Shown here piece after piece: positions 21,946-33,950 of a stretch of DNA of 64,000 nucleotides (its first letter is position 1; each line of letters begins with the position of its first letter). The translations under genes and the position numbers were made by a program. Source of the DNA: Epiperipatus broadwayi (taxonomy: Eukaryota > Onychophora > Udeonychophora > Euonychophora > Peripatidae); the NCBI GenBank assembly GCA_028023455.1, contig JAQFVV010000282.1:963713-1027712 (forward strand). The letters run 5' to 3'. The notes under the pieces are model-generated. The model worked only from the letters and a program-made list of their open reading frames with translations, did no database searches and had not been told where the DNA came from.

Positions 21946-22769
21946 TGTTTGTTTGTAATGCTAAAATAAAAAAATTCAAAATCGTAAGCGTACTCGGACA
22001 GAAGAAAGAAACTCAAACTTTTTAAACAACAAACGTCTTCTTTACTTATTAAACATGTTTATAATATTTGCTTTTTATAAAATTTACAAAAAAAACCTGT
22101 ACATTTGCACTTTTCTTACTGGATATTTTTCTCGTACCGCTCTTTTTTACTTCAAAAATATACAGACGTAGAATCTTCTTTGTCTCGTGAATGTTACTAA
22201 CTGTACGTTACTTGACACGTTACCTAATTGCAACTCAATAAATACATAGATATTTAACATTTACCCAAATAAAAGTTCAATACAGTACGTTGTAAAAAGT
22301 CTTATAATTATTGTTTTAAAACATCTGAACATTTCAATAGTTTAAAATAAAAAAAAATCCAATGAAAACAACATTTCAATACAATTCAAATACAAACTCT
22401 CTCATCAAGCCGTAATTATTTTATAAATTGTGCAAATTCGTAAAATGTAATTGCTGCTTAGTGACATACATGCTGTATTGCGACGCGACATAGTGGCCTG
22501 AATTCTGTAGCACAACAAAAAAGTTGTATTGTAGAAAACACAGGTTCGAATGTGTCGGCCATGGAAACAGCATTTTAATGTGTTATGGTGCGAAAACCGT
22601 GCCATAGAACAGCGTCTTTAGCTATAAGATGAGTACCAAATAAATTATTTTTATTGCAAAGTATATGATTTTTTGATTTTATCTAACATACTTATGTATT
22701 TTCACACTAGATGAAAAATTTATTTGACATTGATATATTTAATATGTTAACCCTTAAAGCATGTAGCAT
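21946..22769. other. AT-rich stretch, no gene seen
   Basis: A slightly GC-richer patch lies at 22470-22620, where 'GGTTCGAATGTG' resembles a Pol III B box. The A box is not convincing, so it is left unassigned. Confidence 0.4.
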
Positions 22770-23265
22770 TTCTGATGTTTTTCTTTGTCTTACACATCAA
22801 CATAAAATATATGATTAAATGATTATTACTTATCAGAAAATAATAAATTTGACTTCAATTGATAGATAATTTTGTTTACTACTAAAATAAATTTTAAATG
22901 TTCACATTTCATTTCTGTAAATATTTAAAAAATGAGATCGTAATCAAAACAAAGAGTTTAGACATCATCATTTCTAGAATGATTATTTTCAGTTTACAAA
23001 ATCAATGAAATATTTATTTCTTATTATTTTTAAAAATCCAAATGTATACTTATTTATTTCTCTTATATCTAATGAATTATGCTTTAAAAGTTTAAAATAT
23101 TTGAATATTTATTGCAAAATTGCGATATTTTCATACTCGTAAGTATAAGTAGTTTGCTTACATAGAAGCTAATCTTGTAAATTGCTTTAGGCCATGTTTA
23201 CATTCACTGCTAATATAATGTTATATTTTTGAAAATAAAGTATTTCAAGTTAAAATAAGTTATTA
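22770..23265 (+). repeat. Dispersed repeat U1, copy 1
   Basis: This region is collinear with 63618-64000. Shared blocks are 'AATGAGATC' then 'AATCAAAACAAA', 'TTTCAGTTTA', 'TATTTATTTCT', 'TTTTAAAAGTTTAAAAT', 'AGTATAAGTAG', 'TACATAGAAGCTAA', 'GCTGCTAATATAA' or 'CACTGCTAATATAA', and 'GTTATATTTTTGA'. No coding sequence or terminal repeats were seen. The family is unidentified. Confidence 0.8.
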
Positions 23266-23699
23266 ATAATTTATATTTCTTGATATCTAATAAATATAGT
23301 GTAAATTATTGTAAAAAAAAATCTAAAACCGTAATAAATTCGCAAATAAACGTGTTTTTGGTCATTGGAACTATTTTCTTTAAACAATGTCATAAAACAC
23401 TGAACATTTTACAGCCTTTGGCAACAGACACTGGCTGAACATGTTAGGGCAGGGCTTATGTCTATTGTAAGAGCGGGAATTTTGAATTCCCCACCTTCTA
23501 TCATAATTTTTTTAGCGAAATTTTTATATAATAAAAAAACACGCAAAACTGTATAATACAGAAAAATTCACCAGGGGCGAACTGGCCAAAACACGCAAAA
23601 CTGTGGAATAAAATTATGTAAGGTTAAATAAAATGGGGTTATTTGATATGTAATTGATATTGTTTTATTAAATAAATAATTTTTATTGCAAAGTATATG
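23266..23699. other. AT-rich stretch, no gene seen
   Basis: A direct duplication of 'AAAACACGCAAAACTGT' occurs at about 23536 and 23587. Nothing else was recognised. Confidence 0.45.
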
Positions 23700-23975
23700 A
23701 TTTTTTGATTTGACTCGCTGTAAATCGAAAGATTTCACGTACATTAGCTTGTATAGAAATTGTGGACCTAATTAGTGAAGTAGTTAATAGCTTCACGCTC
23801 TCAAATCAAAATGCTTTAGATTTACCTATATAATTAGAAAGTAGGTCCAAGATAAGAGTGGCAGCTCTTGTCTTTTAAAGTCGTTAATCTTGTGTTAACA
23901 TTTGTAGAGGTTCCTACTGTCGCATCTAGGCGCATAGTCTTAAGGTTATAAGCCTTAATATATATATATTACTAA
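23700..23975 (+). repeat. Dispersed repeat U2, copy 1
   Basis: This segment is the reverse complement of 48810-49095. Shared blocks, read in this orientation, are 'GACTCGCTGTAAATCGAAAG', 'GAAGTAGT', 'AGCTTCACGCTCTCA', 'TTTACCTATATAATTAG', 'AGAAAGTAGGT', 'TTTGTAGAGGT' and 'CTTAAGGTTATAAGCCTTA'. A short remnant of the same right end lies at 32822-32880. It shows partial resemblance to the palindromes near 57.5 and 58.3 kb. Its class is unknown. Confidence 0.8.
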
Positions 23976-25054
23976 CATATTTATGTATTTATAAATTCAA
24001 AAATAAATATGGATATTTCATTTTTTATTGATTATTCTTTATTTCATTCAATGTTGATGACTACATAGCTCCATAAAGTGACTACAACATACATATGATG
24101 AGCATGAATATTCCATAGAATTTTTAAAAAAATGAAACTTTTGACGTTGGACATGACTACACAATTGATAAATCTTTCGCTGAGATCATGTGCATATGTA
24201 AACAATATTAAAAAAAAAAAACTTTCTAAATTTTCACACTAGAGGGTAGTAATGATCATTTCTATGCCAAATCAATAATCTCTTTCAAAAGAAATATATC
24301 AATTTCTAACAAATATTTTTAAAAATATGTATAGAAAAGATTTTATCTCATTTATGAATATACAGATAGAAGGTAATGTAGAACAACTTTTGGTATCTCA
24401 CTAAAGGGCAATGGCCTTTCCAATATTCCCCCCCCCTCCCATAGAAAAACACTGAAGAATAAGGCAGTATTCAATTGTTGCAAGGTGGCACTTTCCATCC
24501 TTGATCATCCCTTAATAAGAATATACAGATACCTATTTACTGACCAACATTGGATGGTTATCTGGATTACTAATGGTTGCATGACCTTTTAACTACATGG
24601 TCTTTTCATTTTATATATCTCTTAATATGAACTTTAAATGAAATTTTTAGAAATATATACATGTATAGTTAAAACAATAAATAAAACCAAACAACAGAAA
24701 AAGTCCCCATTTTTTCCCATTAAGATCATTTTAAATTTAACAAATTAATCAACATTTAAATTGTAATATTTCTCCTGGATGTAATTTTGGTGGCAGATTG
24801 TTTAAAAAAAAACTTTAATAATAAAAAAGTACTTCATAACACAAATCTAAGTATACGATAGAGCTTCAGTTTACTACATATAATGATGAACACATGATCC
24901 AGTGCTAAGTAATAAAATAATCACAACAAATATATTAAGTATGTATATACATCATAGATATTAAGATAAGCATTTAAAAATCATAGAATTAAAAAAAAAA
25001 GGCGAAACTTTATTTGTGGCCTGTCTACTATTATCTAACATATCTCGGGGGCAT
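23976..25054. other. AT-rich stretch, no gene seen
   Basis: No exon, RNA gene or mobile-element signature was recognised. Confidence 0.5.
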
Positions 25055-25108
25055 CATACCATTTCCAACCTTCTTATACACTTAACAATACTATTTTTTA
25101 CGCCAAAA

Positions 25109-25165
25109 GTTTACTCTTACAGTTTCGACTGTCCTGCAGTCATCATCAGAGCTATAATATCCAAA
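25109..25165 (-). ncRNA. Hammerhead-like motif, F3 left arm
   Basis: This is the mirror copy of 25201-25255. Core CUGAUGA is at 25143-25149, stem II GACUG/CAGUC, and GAAA is the complement of 25123-25126. It has the same weak stems I and III. Confidence 0.5.
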
Positions 25166-25200
25166 TATATAATCATACAATTAATACATTATATATATTT

Positions 25201-25255
25201 GGATATTGTAGCTCTGATGATGACTGCAGGACAGTCGAAACTGTAAGAGTAAAGT
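25201..25255 (+). ncRNA. Hammerhead-like motif, F3 right arm
   Basis: CUGAUGA (25214-25220) is followed by a 5-bp stem II, GACUG/CAGUC, around loop CAGGA, then GAAA (25237-25240). ACUGU and A follow, suggesting a GUA cleavage triplet. Stem III would be a single A-U pair over a three-base loop, and stem I pairing (AGCU against AGAG) is weak. Core and stem II match the hammerhead consensus; the rest does not convince fully. Confidence 0.5.
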
Positions 25256-25310
25256 TTTGATGTAAAAAATAGTATTGTTAAGTGTATAAGAAGGTCGGAA
25301 ATGGTATGAT

Positions 25311-27708
25311 ATGTAAATATAGAAATCAATGCATAAGGAAAGGAGGAAGAAGAAGAAAAGTGTATATCCCAGGGATGATGGACTTTTTGGATCTATAGCT
25401 AAAATGGCTGCATATCAGTTTACTGCCTAATATTAGTGTGCATTCAGACTGGCTTTAGAAAGTCTACATGAACAATTTTTACGATTGCTTGCGACTTGAG
25501 AAAATTTCCAAGGTTCACCAGACCTGGATTCAAACCTCAAATCATAGGCGGGATAACTAAATGCATTAATCAATGTGTCATACTTTCTACTCTGTTTCTT
25601 TCTTTACTATAACTTTTATTTCAATTGTTGTGCTCAGCCTGCTACTATGGTATCCAAATGTTATCCCAAACAATAGACTATAAAAATTATTTTTAAAGTT
25701 ACTTTTTCTTTTTTTCTTTAATCATCAGTTTTATTTCTTATGTTGTTTTATGACCTGTAATCTGGAATTAAACCTAATCCATTATGCAAACATAGTTCAT
25801 TAAGTAAGTCTTGCTAATGAGAACAACAATATTTATTTCTTTAATTACTTGCATAGAACCAACTCTTTCACGTCCGGTTATGAATTTTTAAGCAATAAAC
25901 TATAGGATTATTATTTTTTATTAATGTAATTAAATTAACAATTTTGTTATATATTTAATTAATGAAAAAATAACAAACTTCGATATATTTATAGATCAGT
26001 TACTCACCTCTCCCATATCCGCAATCTATTTTAATAAATGCGGACCATATTTTGCCGTCTAGTGGGCAAGATAAAAGTGCCTTCAAGTGAACCGGATGAT
26101 CTAACAAAACATGAAACTGATCCATGCGTTCAGCTATTATTTTACATCTAATATTTCAAATAAAAGCATTGTATTTTAATATATTTATCACTGAAAATAA
26201 AAAAAGCAATCATATTTAATTCATAAAATTTGTGAAAAAAGATCCTTATAAATAGTTCGTAATACTTTTCATAGATGGCGGAAGTGAGTAATAAAATCAC
26301 ATCTACGGCACTAAAAATAGAAATCGACTCTTATTTGACTACAATTAATTTAACAAAATATAAGCATAATATATATACAGATTTTAAGTATTTTTTATTA
26401 ATGTGTGGGCATTTGATTAATAACTATATTCCCTATTGAAAATATGAAAGGCTACCAATAAAATTAAACCGGTAATCTCATTCCCAAATTTTTAAATATA
26501 ATTATTTTTCTTTTCTCATCAATATATATATATAACATGTTTTTTTTAAAAAATGCAATTAGCTAGAGGCGGAGGTGTCACAGATGAAAGTTGAACTGTA
26601 TTTCCATTGTGTGTTTTAGTATCATTGCATTCACACTCGATCAGACCGAGATTGCTTCGATCTTACTTTACTCTTCAAGGTAACACTAGCCAAATCCCGA
26701 CTTAATAACAATTTTGTATGGGTTGGTTATGATATGATGAAGAGAAAGATCTTGAATTTCCCAGAGAAATCCTCAGTTATGCTAATATATCATTATTATG
26801 AGGAATAAGTCAATTGGTTAGATACAATTTGCTAACATGACAATAATAACATTTCTTAAGATAATATTAATTGTAATGTTAAAAACAGATTAATTGAAAT
26901 AATGAACAATTTAAGGAACTTGATTTTGCGTAGAATGAACAATGTATATATGTTTTGATGACAGACTAAGAATATGCCTGCAAAAAGATACTCCATCTAC
27001 CGGTAGTCACCCAACATATATGTACGAGGGGGGACCCAAAAAATAACATGAATTGTTCTCTGGTTGCATGCCCATTGTAGTATATGCTTCTGCTGTTATA
27101 TACTTCTTGCAATAACTCTTCTACATCAATCCACCAAAAGACATTGCTGTGTAAAATTGTGGTGGACACGGCACTTTTTTTGCAAAGTGGGTTTCGCATA
27201 TTTGCCAATTTTTATAAAGACGGAAAAGTTCAAACAACGTGATAATCTGTTTTTGTTTACAGAAAACAGCAGGGAAAACAATTGTAGTGTTTCAAACAGA
27301 TTACAAGCAAACTGATCTCATAGAAACACAAATTTAATAGCGGTTTAATTGAAATGTTAAATTCACCATGTCCCTAAAAAACGTAGCAAGTGAAGTCCAA
27401 AGTCCAAACAACGCTGATTCTTTTTGTTTTTGATGCAAACAGTATTTTCCCACTCAGATTTAGTTCATAACAGTCAAAAATTTTATCTGTAAGTTGTGAA
27501 ACATTTACATGATATGGTAAAATGTAAACATCCCATTTTGTGGTAAAAAAAAGAATGCAATCTTCACCCCGACAAAGTGTCACCTCTCAAAGCCTTGAGC
27601 GTGAAACACTTTATTTAAATTCAGCATTACCCAGCTTATCTATCAGCGATATTCACTTGATCTCACTTTGTGTGATTTTTTTTTAAATGTCTACATTTTT
27701 TTTTTCAG
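25311..27708. other. AT-rich stretch, possible upstream region of a gene
   Basis: No coding exon is clear. A GC-richer piece at 26560-26685 ends 'CTTTACTCTTCAAG' followed by GTAACA and could be a 5' untranslated exon of the gene whose first coding exon may be at 27709. Around 27020-27060 'TACGAGGGGGGACCC' resembles a mariner-type inverted-repeat end, but I found no matching end. The overlapping small ORFs at 26966-27315 and 27374-27583 show no domain. Confidence 0.35.
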
Positions 27709-27783
27709 ACTTGGAAGTCCAGGCTACTTTGAAAAATGAGTGTTTTACATCCAATGGATAGTAATTTGAAAAAGGTTAAACGT
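27709..27783 (+). CDS. Possible first coding exon, unknown gene
   Basis: A long T tract ends in TTTTTCAG (27701-27708), a strong splice acceptor. The exon then holds 27 untranslated bases and an ATG at 27736 opening 'MSVLHPMDSNLKKVKR' (16 codons). It ends at CGT followed by GTAAGT, a strong donor, in phase 0. I do not recognise the protein and could not find the next exon on the plus strand. The pairing of two good splice sites in AT-rich DNA can arise by chance, so this is tentative. Confidence 0.4.
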
Positions 27784-29341
27784 GTAAGTCTTAAAAATAA
27801 ATAAATAATTTTTTATTATAAAATTCCAGTTACTTTTGGGCACCCCAACATATACTGTAAAATTTAAAATAATCAATCTAAAACAAAATTGAAACAAACA
27901 ACTAAATATAAATAAAAAAAAACTTATTTAATACATCTAATTTGGCTTTCATTCCTTACTGGAATCTTAACAAGATGTTTTTTTTATAAAATCAAGTGAC
28001 CAATTACTCTAGAGAACCTCCACTCAATGGACGTTATTTACATTACACTACAATGAATAAAATTAGTAAAATACATATATGCACATAATGAATAAACTTA
28101 TTACTCCTTTTTTTAATATATATATATATATATTTTCAAAATAATCTACAAAAACATTTTAATTTTTTTTTTTATTAAAATAAATTAAATTTATTAGATA
28201 CAATTGAACATGTTTATCTGTACATAGCTATTTTATTTTTACGCTGTTGCAAGGCAATCATTGTGTAGAGCTTGCTGTAGCCTGGGGAGGGGGGCTTGGT
28301 GCCTTTTCACTCTTCCAGGAAGGTGACTTTGACCCAAGTTTCTTGGTAAAGCCAGTCCAGAGCCAGCATTCTATCTTTGTCCCTGAACCACTTGAGTACT
28401 TTGATGTATATGTATGTTTGCAAACACTGCGATTAGCATTTTCAAATATACAATTGCATCTGGATAACCAGACTGCAAAAGTTAGAAAAATGGTGATTCT
28501 GATGTTCGAGAAGATGCCACTCTGAATTGCCCTTTCAATGACTAAGACTTAATTTAACAGTGCCCATTTCCCTCTAATTGTGCTGGACATTTAACCATGT
28601 TGACTCATTTTTAAAAATTTTCTTGAATATACAAAGTTTCATAACAGTGTCATGTGTGTATGTTTATAGGTTCAAAAAATCCAAAAAAATAATTAAAATA
28701 ATTTTGATTAAGGCAAGGTCAATAAATAAAATAGATTCACTATAACTTAGAAAATAAACCAATTGTTTTCAAGTGTTTCTTCAAAATGTATTTTTTGTAA
28801 TTATGTATCGTTTTAACTGCTTGTCCTTCAACATATACCATACTTGAACAATTTATGCATATGGTTGAAGATGCATTCTTCATAAATAACATGTTTTATA
28901 ATACTAATATATCATAAAAAACAATGAAACTGAGAAAATGTAATCATTAAATTTAAAAAAAAATTAAACATTTTTAACGTCATTGATTTTAAACCCATTT
29001 ATATATTGTGAATTTCACATATGTTTTAAAATAGGAAATTTATTTCTATTTTTAAATTGTGTATATAAATAAAATTTATTTCAAATGATACCTAACAGTC
29101 CTTAGTAATTATTATATTACTAATCACAATCTCTTTTGCAAAAATCGTAACATTTTATTATTTTACTTTTTAACTTGAATCGTAGGCCGAAGACGTGTTT
29201 TGGGAAACTTTATTTATTAACAAAATAGATATTGGATTATGCAATAATTTGTTTTCAAATATTTATTTCATAACAATATTGGTGTATTATAATTTGGAAT
29301 GAAAATATAAATTACTAATTGATTGTGGCAATTTATATACA
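27784..29341. other. AT-rich stretch, GC-richer patch at 28245-28420
   Basis: A 92-codon plus ORF (28247-28525) contains a GC-richer half ('AWGGGLGAFSLFQEGDF') but no recognisable domain or splice borders. The rest is simple AT-rich DNA, possibly intron. Confidence 0.35.
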
Positions 29342-29400
29342 TATGCACTGAAGAAGCCAGTAGCAGAAACCGGTCTGGGGTTAGGGATATTCTGCAAAGC
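29342..29400 (+). ncRNA. Hammerhead-like relic related to F2
   Basis: The order CUGAAGA, short GC stem (AGC/GC around CAGUA), AGAAA, self-complementary ACCGGU, then C and UGGGG parallels the F2 hammerhead, with CUGAAGA also fitting CUGANGA. GGAUAUUC follows where F2 has GGAUAUUGG. Stem I has no obvious 5' strand, so the copy is a relic or a distinct family. Confidence 0.45.
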
Positions 29401-31689
29401 TTATTAAGAGCTTATTTGCAAGCTCTTTATATAACAATAATGCATATATGTGTATATTTCATGCACAAACATACATATTTATGACCAATTTCTTCTATAA
29501 ACTAGCAATAGGATTAATTTTATTTTTATAATAAAAATAATAAATTGGAAATAATTTATCAAAACAATTCGACTCAGCATAAGGCATATACTTAACTGAA
29601 TTGTATATAAAAAAATATAATTATTAATATTGCGCTGACTTCGAAATTTCCTATCAATTCATTTTTTAAATATCTGTGTTTGATTTTTGGGGGGATTTCT
29701 TTGTTTTCTATTTTAAAAAATTTAAAAAAAAAAAAAAAAAATAGTTTTTACAAAAAAAATCATAAAAAAAAAAGTACAAGACTTAAAGCCATTTTAAAAA
29801 CAATATTTTTAAAAAAATTAATTATTTACATGATAATTATCAAAAATGAAAAAAAATTTAAATCGTTAATGCTGCTTTTACATATATTTAAATAAATCAT
29901 ACGATATAATATATCTTTATTTAACAGCAATATATATAATAATAATAATCGTACACATTAAAGCTCTTTTCGACAAATATTAATTTTTGCCCTTTTCAAT
30001 GTGTCTGAATTGTTTTAAAATTACAATACATATTGCATAAATAGCAACATCTATCTCTTTTATATAAAATTAATTATAACCTATTAAAACAGTACAAAAT
30101 TTTTAAGGCTAGGAAAAAAACCTGTATAAATGTATATTGTATAATTTTCCATTCATTTATTACTAGCCAATTATTAATTAAATTAATTGATTATTAATAT
30201 ATATTCATGCAATTATTTTTGTTGTAATTAATATAATTGATTTCATATATCTTCTTTCTATTAGGTTCTTTAATATAGTTTAATTTAACTAATGGGCTAA
30301 TGATAAATGTACAGAAAATTATATAATATACATTTATATCGATTTTTTTTTCTGCCTTAAAAAGATTGTATTGTTTTAACAGGTTATAATTAATTTTATA
30401 TAAAATAGATAGATGTCACTATGTATGCAATGTAGATCGTAATTTAAAAATAGTTCAAGCACATTGAAAAGGACTGAAATTAATATTTGCCAAAAAGAGT
30501 TTTTATGTCTATGATTATTATTATTATTATATATTATTGCTATTATATAAAGATATTTTATATTATATCATATAATTTATTTAATTATATGATAATGTAT
30601 CATGTACATGCATAGTACATATTATGTTTCCGCTATGCTTGTTAGACTTCTGAACTCAGTCATTATGGAGAAAGAGGCTAAAACATTAATTAAAATGAAA
30701 TTGAACCCAAAATCAATTATGAAACAAATATTTGGAAAAATATTTTTATTTTGCAGATTTAAATACTTTCGAGTAAAGTTATAAAAGATAGAAAAATGTT
30801 AGAAAGTTACTATTAGAAGTTGATAAAGTTAATCAGAAATGTTATTTTATCTAAATGACAGCTACCGTTAAAGTATGTTTTGAATACTAAGATAAGCTGT
30901 CCTGAACTTGAAATGAATCATTAAACTGAACCCATGCATTGCTAAACAAGCCAAAGGACTTAGGTTAGTTGCCTTGCTCTTGAAAAATAGCTATCTCAAT
31001 CATCATCATAGTTTACCCAAGAAATAACCTGCTTGCATTAAAACTTTATTATCAAAACCATAGACAAACAATTACCTGCACCAGAAATTATTAAATTCAT
31101 GTCAGTACATAAGCAAAATTAAAATTGAAAGCTAAGAAAATCTACAACATTGTTTATAAACACTTGGATAATGCAATTAAAAACAAAAACATTTCCAGTT
31201 ATTCAGGAAAATCTATCTTAGGAATATCCATAACTATCAGTTCATTTAAATCTGTTAATTTAATATGTAAAATAAAGAATATTTGACACTACTTTCAGCT
31301 CCATACTATCTGTTGTGGGAACCATTATCTACCTACCAAAATTGACAAGAAGATACGATTTAATAAGTTTCTCCTTTTTTTATATAATAAAATACATTGA
31401 AAAAAAAAAAACAATACGAAAATAACATAACATTTATAAAAACATTAAAATAGTATAATTTATTTATAAATAAACCTTGACTTGAGATTAAAGACTGGTC
31501 TGAAATAATCTTTAATAATACCTTTAATATGGATAGCATTAGAAATATTACATTTTAATAGTTCTTCTTTACTGTTTTATTCACTTTAAATTTTGTGTAT
31601 CAAGGATCACTTCTTGGGTTGAATCTATTGCAAACATTTTCTGTCAACTAAAACAATCTAATTCTACTGTACTTTTATTGGATGCTTCT
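29401..31689. other. Very AT-rich stretch, no gene seen
   Basis: Poly-A tracts (29715-29830), TA repeats and ATT repeats dominate. The lysine-rich ORF at 29680-29895 is a poly-A artefact. No exon or element was recognised. Confidence 0.55.
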
Positions 31690-32470
31690 ATGCCCATTTC
31701 CATTCCCCACTGGCTCAAAGAAAAAATTTGTGGTATGCAGTTTTTCTTTTTCTGCAAATATGTGTCCTCTTTCATTTCGGTCTCCACAACCAAATTCACC
31801 CAAAGCACTCTTTCAATTCTTTTCTAATCCTAGCATTAAAATCTCCCAAGACAATTTTAAAATGTTGTTTGGTGTAATCAAAAGCATTTTGTATATCCAT
31901 ATAAAAATCCTCAATTTCAAAATCACAATGAGAACTTGTTGGTGGATGAATCTGAATTATCTGCCTTAGGTTCCTTCCACTAAGTTGAGTAACTAATTTT
32001 GCCACTCTATCTGGGATGCCATCAATCTCCTCAATAATGTTCTTCCCAATTTTTCTTTATAATGAACTCCCACTCCAATTGCGTTTCTAATATTAAAGTA
32101 TATGTCCATTTTCAAATCAATTGTTTCTCCATCTTTTCTCCTAATTTCACAAAATCTAACAATATCCCATTTTATAGTAGGTGGTTATTTTTCCTATTCA
32201 TGCCACTTCCCTTCATTTGAAAGTGATCCGCAACTGTAAGCACCTAAATATGGTCATCATCAAATGTCTGCCTGGATTCCAATCAGAAGTTCCTTAGCAC
32301 TCCCTGTTTTCTTTTACCAATTTGTACCCTAGTTGAAACTAGGAATAAGAGTCAATATTTAGTTTTGTCTGTCAAAACTGTTAATATTTTTTAAGAAATA
32401 TCATTGACACAAAAAAACTCAACTATCTGGCAAATGAAAATAATGATCGTAGTGTTCCTTGGTCTTAAAT
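31690..32470 (-). mobile_element. RTE-class LINE, endonuclease-region fragment
   Basis: The minus strand encodes pieces of the EEP endonuclease seen at 52900-53600: 'YMDIQNAFDYTKQHFKIVLGDFNARI' (as at 53210) in an open frame at 31796-32005, preceded by segments equivalent to 'EVRRKDGETIDLK'. The right part (32240-32340) matches the untranslated leader at 52770-52860. Frameshifts are present. The RT half is absent, so this is an internal or 3'-deleted copy and not a simple 5' truncation. Confidence 0.8.
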
Positions 32471-32939
32471 CAAGAGCTAAAAATCATTAAACTCACCATA
32501 TTGGCTGGTGCAGATTGGTAAGAAGCCCCCAATGTTCATTTTCCATATGAATAATCATATAGTAATAATAGCGGCAATGATAAAAACATGTATTTTATTG
32601 TCTTCATTCCTACTTCTTAACTTTTTAATTAGCTTCATGCAATTACTTGTATTTTTTTTCAATTTATTTAAGCATTTAATTAATCAATATATCAATTCAT
32701 CCATTCTTCACAATTATTCTAATTCATTGTTATTAATTTAACTAATAATAAAGATTACTTTTGTAAATACACATTTAAAGTTGTAATTAATAATTTATAA
32801 AGCACAAACTCTATTGTAAGCAATATATATTAAGGCTATAACCTTAAGACTAGGTGCCTAAAGTTTATGTAAATTTGTAAATGTTTAGAAGATTGCTATT
32901 AAATAAAATACCATATATACCTTGCACAAACACTTTTCA
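32471..32939. other. AT-rich stretch with a U2 repeat remnant
   Basis: The end of repeat U2 ('AAGGCTATAACCTTAAGACTAGG') is recognisable at 32833-32880. The rest is featureless AT-rich DNA. Confidence 0.5.
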
Positions 32940-33235
32940 ATGCAATTTAATATAACAGAATCATCTCAAGTTAACAATATTAGAAGTAATTATGTAGGTG
33001 AAACAAAAAATTCAATTTACACAAGATTAACCCAACACAAATGTGATTAAAAAAATCACCTATTTCTTTACATTCATTGGAGACAGAACATTAATTTGAA
33101 AAAGATAGTATAAAGAAGATTAATTACACTAACAGTGAAGGAAATAGAAAAATAAAAGAAGCTATATTAATTAAAAATATTAGGCCATCTTTAAATAAGA
33201 ATTTGGGTTTAAAGACAGTAAACTTTGTTAATTAA
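32940..33235 (+). pseudogene. Penelope GIY-YIG endonuclease fragment
   Basis: The translated pieces 'SNYVGETKNSIYTRLTQHK' and, after stops and shifts, 'REAILIKNIRPSLNKNLG'-type sequence ('KEAILIKNIRPSLNKN' region at 33150-33200) match the C-terminal GIY-YIG nuclease of Penelope-like elements: YVGET, an R, then H, and a final E(A).(L)I....P.(L)N. The reading frame is broken by several indels. An F1 hammerhead repeat starts about 20 bp downstream, the position where a PLE pseudo-LTR would be. Confidence 0.8.
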
Positions 33236-33356
33236 ATAAATAAGAATGTATATGTTAATTATAAGGGGTTTGAACACACACTTTCAAGCTCCCTTCAGCT
33301 ATCCATTCTATCTCATTCAACTGATCCACATGACCACTTAATGTGAAAAAGATAAA

Positions 33357-33414
33357 AGATCTCCAATATACATATTCCATGCTGAACTAGAATTCATCAG
33401 TTAGTCCAAATCAT
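33357..33414 (-). ncRNA. Damaged F1 hammerhead, inverse arm
   Basis: On the minus strand CUGAUGA is intact, but stem II (AUUCU against AGCAU) is broken, GAAA is GGAAU-like, and the stem III palindrome is altered to AUAUGUAU. Confidence 0.55.
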
Positions 33415-33879
33415 CATTTCACATATATATATATAATCAGTGCTTCGTTCATATTAAGATAGCAAGTCTTCAAACTTTAACGGACAAGCTTCAATCTACT
33501 CCACCCTCCAACTCTTCAGCCATTCATATCATTGAAAATCTGATGGAATGCCAAATCCTATGCTGTTGCCAATATTATTATGCCTATGTTGACTTCAAGT
33601 CACTCTGACCCCTCATGTATAGGACCATATCCACTTAAATACATAGAAGAGAAATGGGCAAGATGCAGACTGAATCTGTAATATTTGATTACAATATGAA
33701 TGGCTGAAGAGTTGGAGGATGGAGTAGATTAAAGCCTGTCCATTAAAGTTTGAAGATTTGCTATCTTAATATAAACCTAACATTGATTATATATGTGTAA
33801 GGAAGATAATGATTTGGACCAAATGATAGTTTGAAGATATCTTGATATAAACTGAGCCCTGATTATATGTGTGTGGGAG

Positions 33880-33950
33880 GATAATGATCCGGACTAGTTT
33901 ATGAGTGCTGATTCAGCATGAAATATGTATATTGGAGATCATTTATTTTT
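33880..33950 (+). ncRNA. Damaged F1 hammerhead
   Basis: Stem II UGCU/AGCA and GAAA are kept, followed by UAUGUAUA in place of UACGUAUA. The core reads UUUAUGA where CUGAUGA is expected, so cleavage is unlikely. Flanking stem I halves are recognisable. Confidence 0.6.

Larger units (their letters stand above)
25055..25310. repeat. Family 3 (F3) palindrome with two hammerhead-like cores
   Basis: The two arms (25055-25180 and 25183-25310) are nearly perfect reverse complements, from 'CATACCATTTCC' at the left to 'GGAAATGGTATGAT' at the right, with a short AT-rich centre. Each arm holds a CUGAUGA...GAAA motif reading outwards from the centre. The 76-codon ORF spanning the palindrome is incidental. 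Confidence 0.9.

Noticed and set aside
26966-27315. Overlapping ORFs on both strands and a mariner-like end near 27027
   Set aside because: I could not find a matching inverted end or any transposase motif, so no element is called.
28247-28525. 92-codon ORF with a GC-richer first half
   Set aside because: No recognisable domain, no credible splice borders and no similarity I can name; it is mentioned only as part of the surrounding stretch.
29680-29895. Lysine-rich ORF
   Set aside because: Produced by poly-A tracts.
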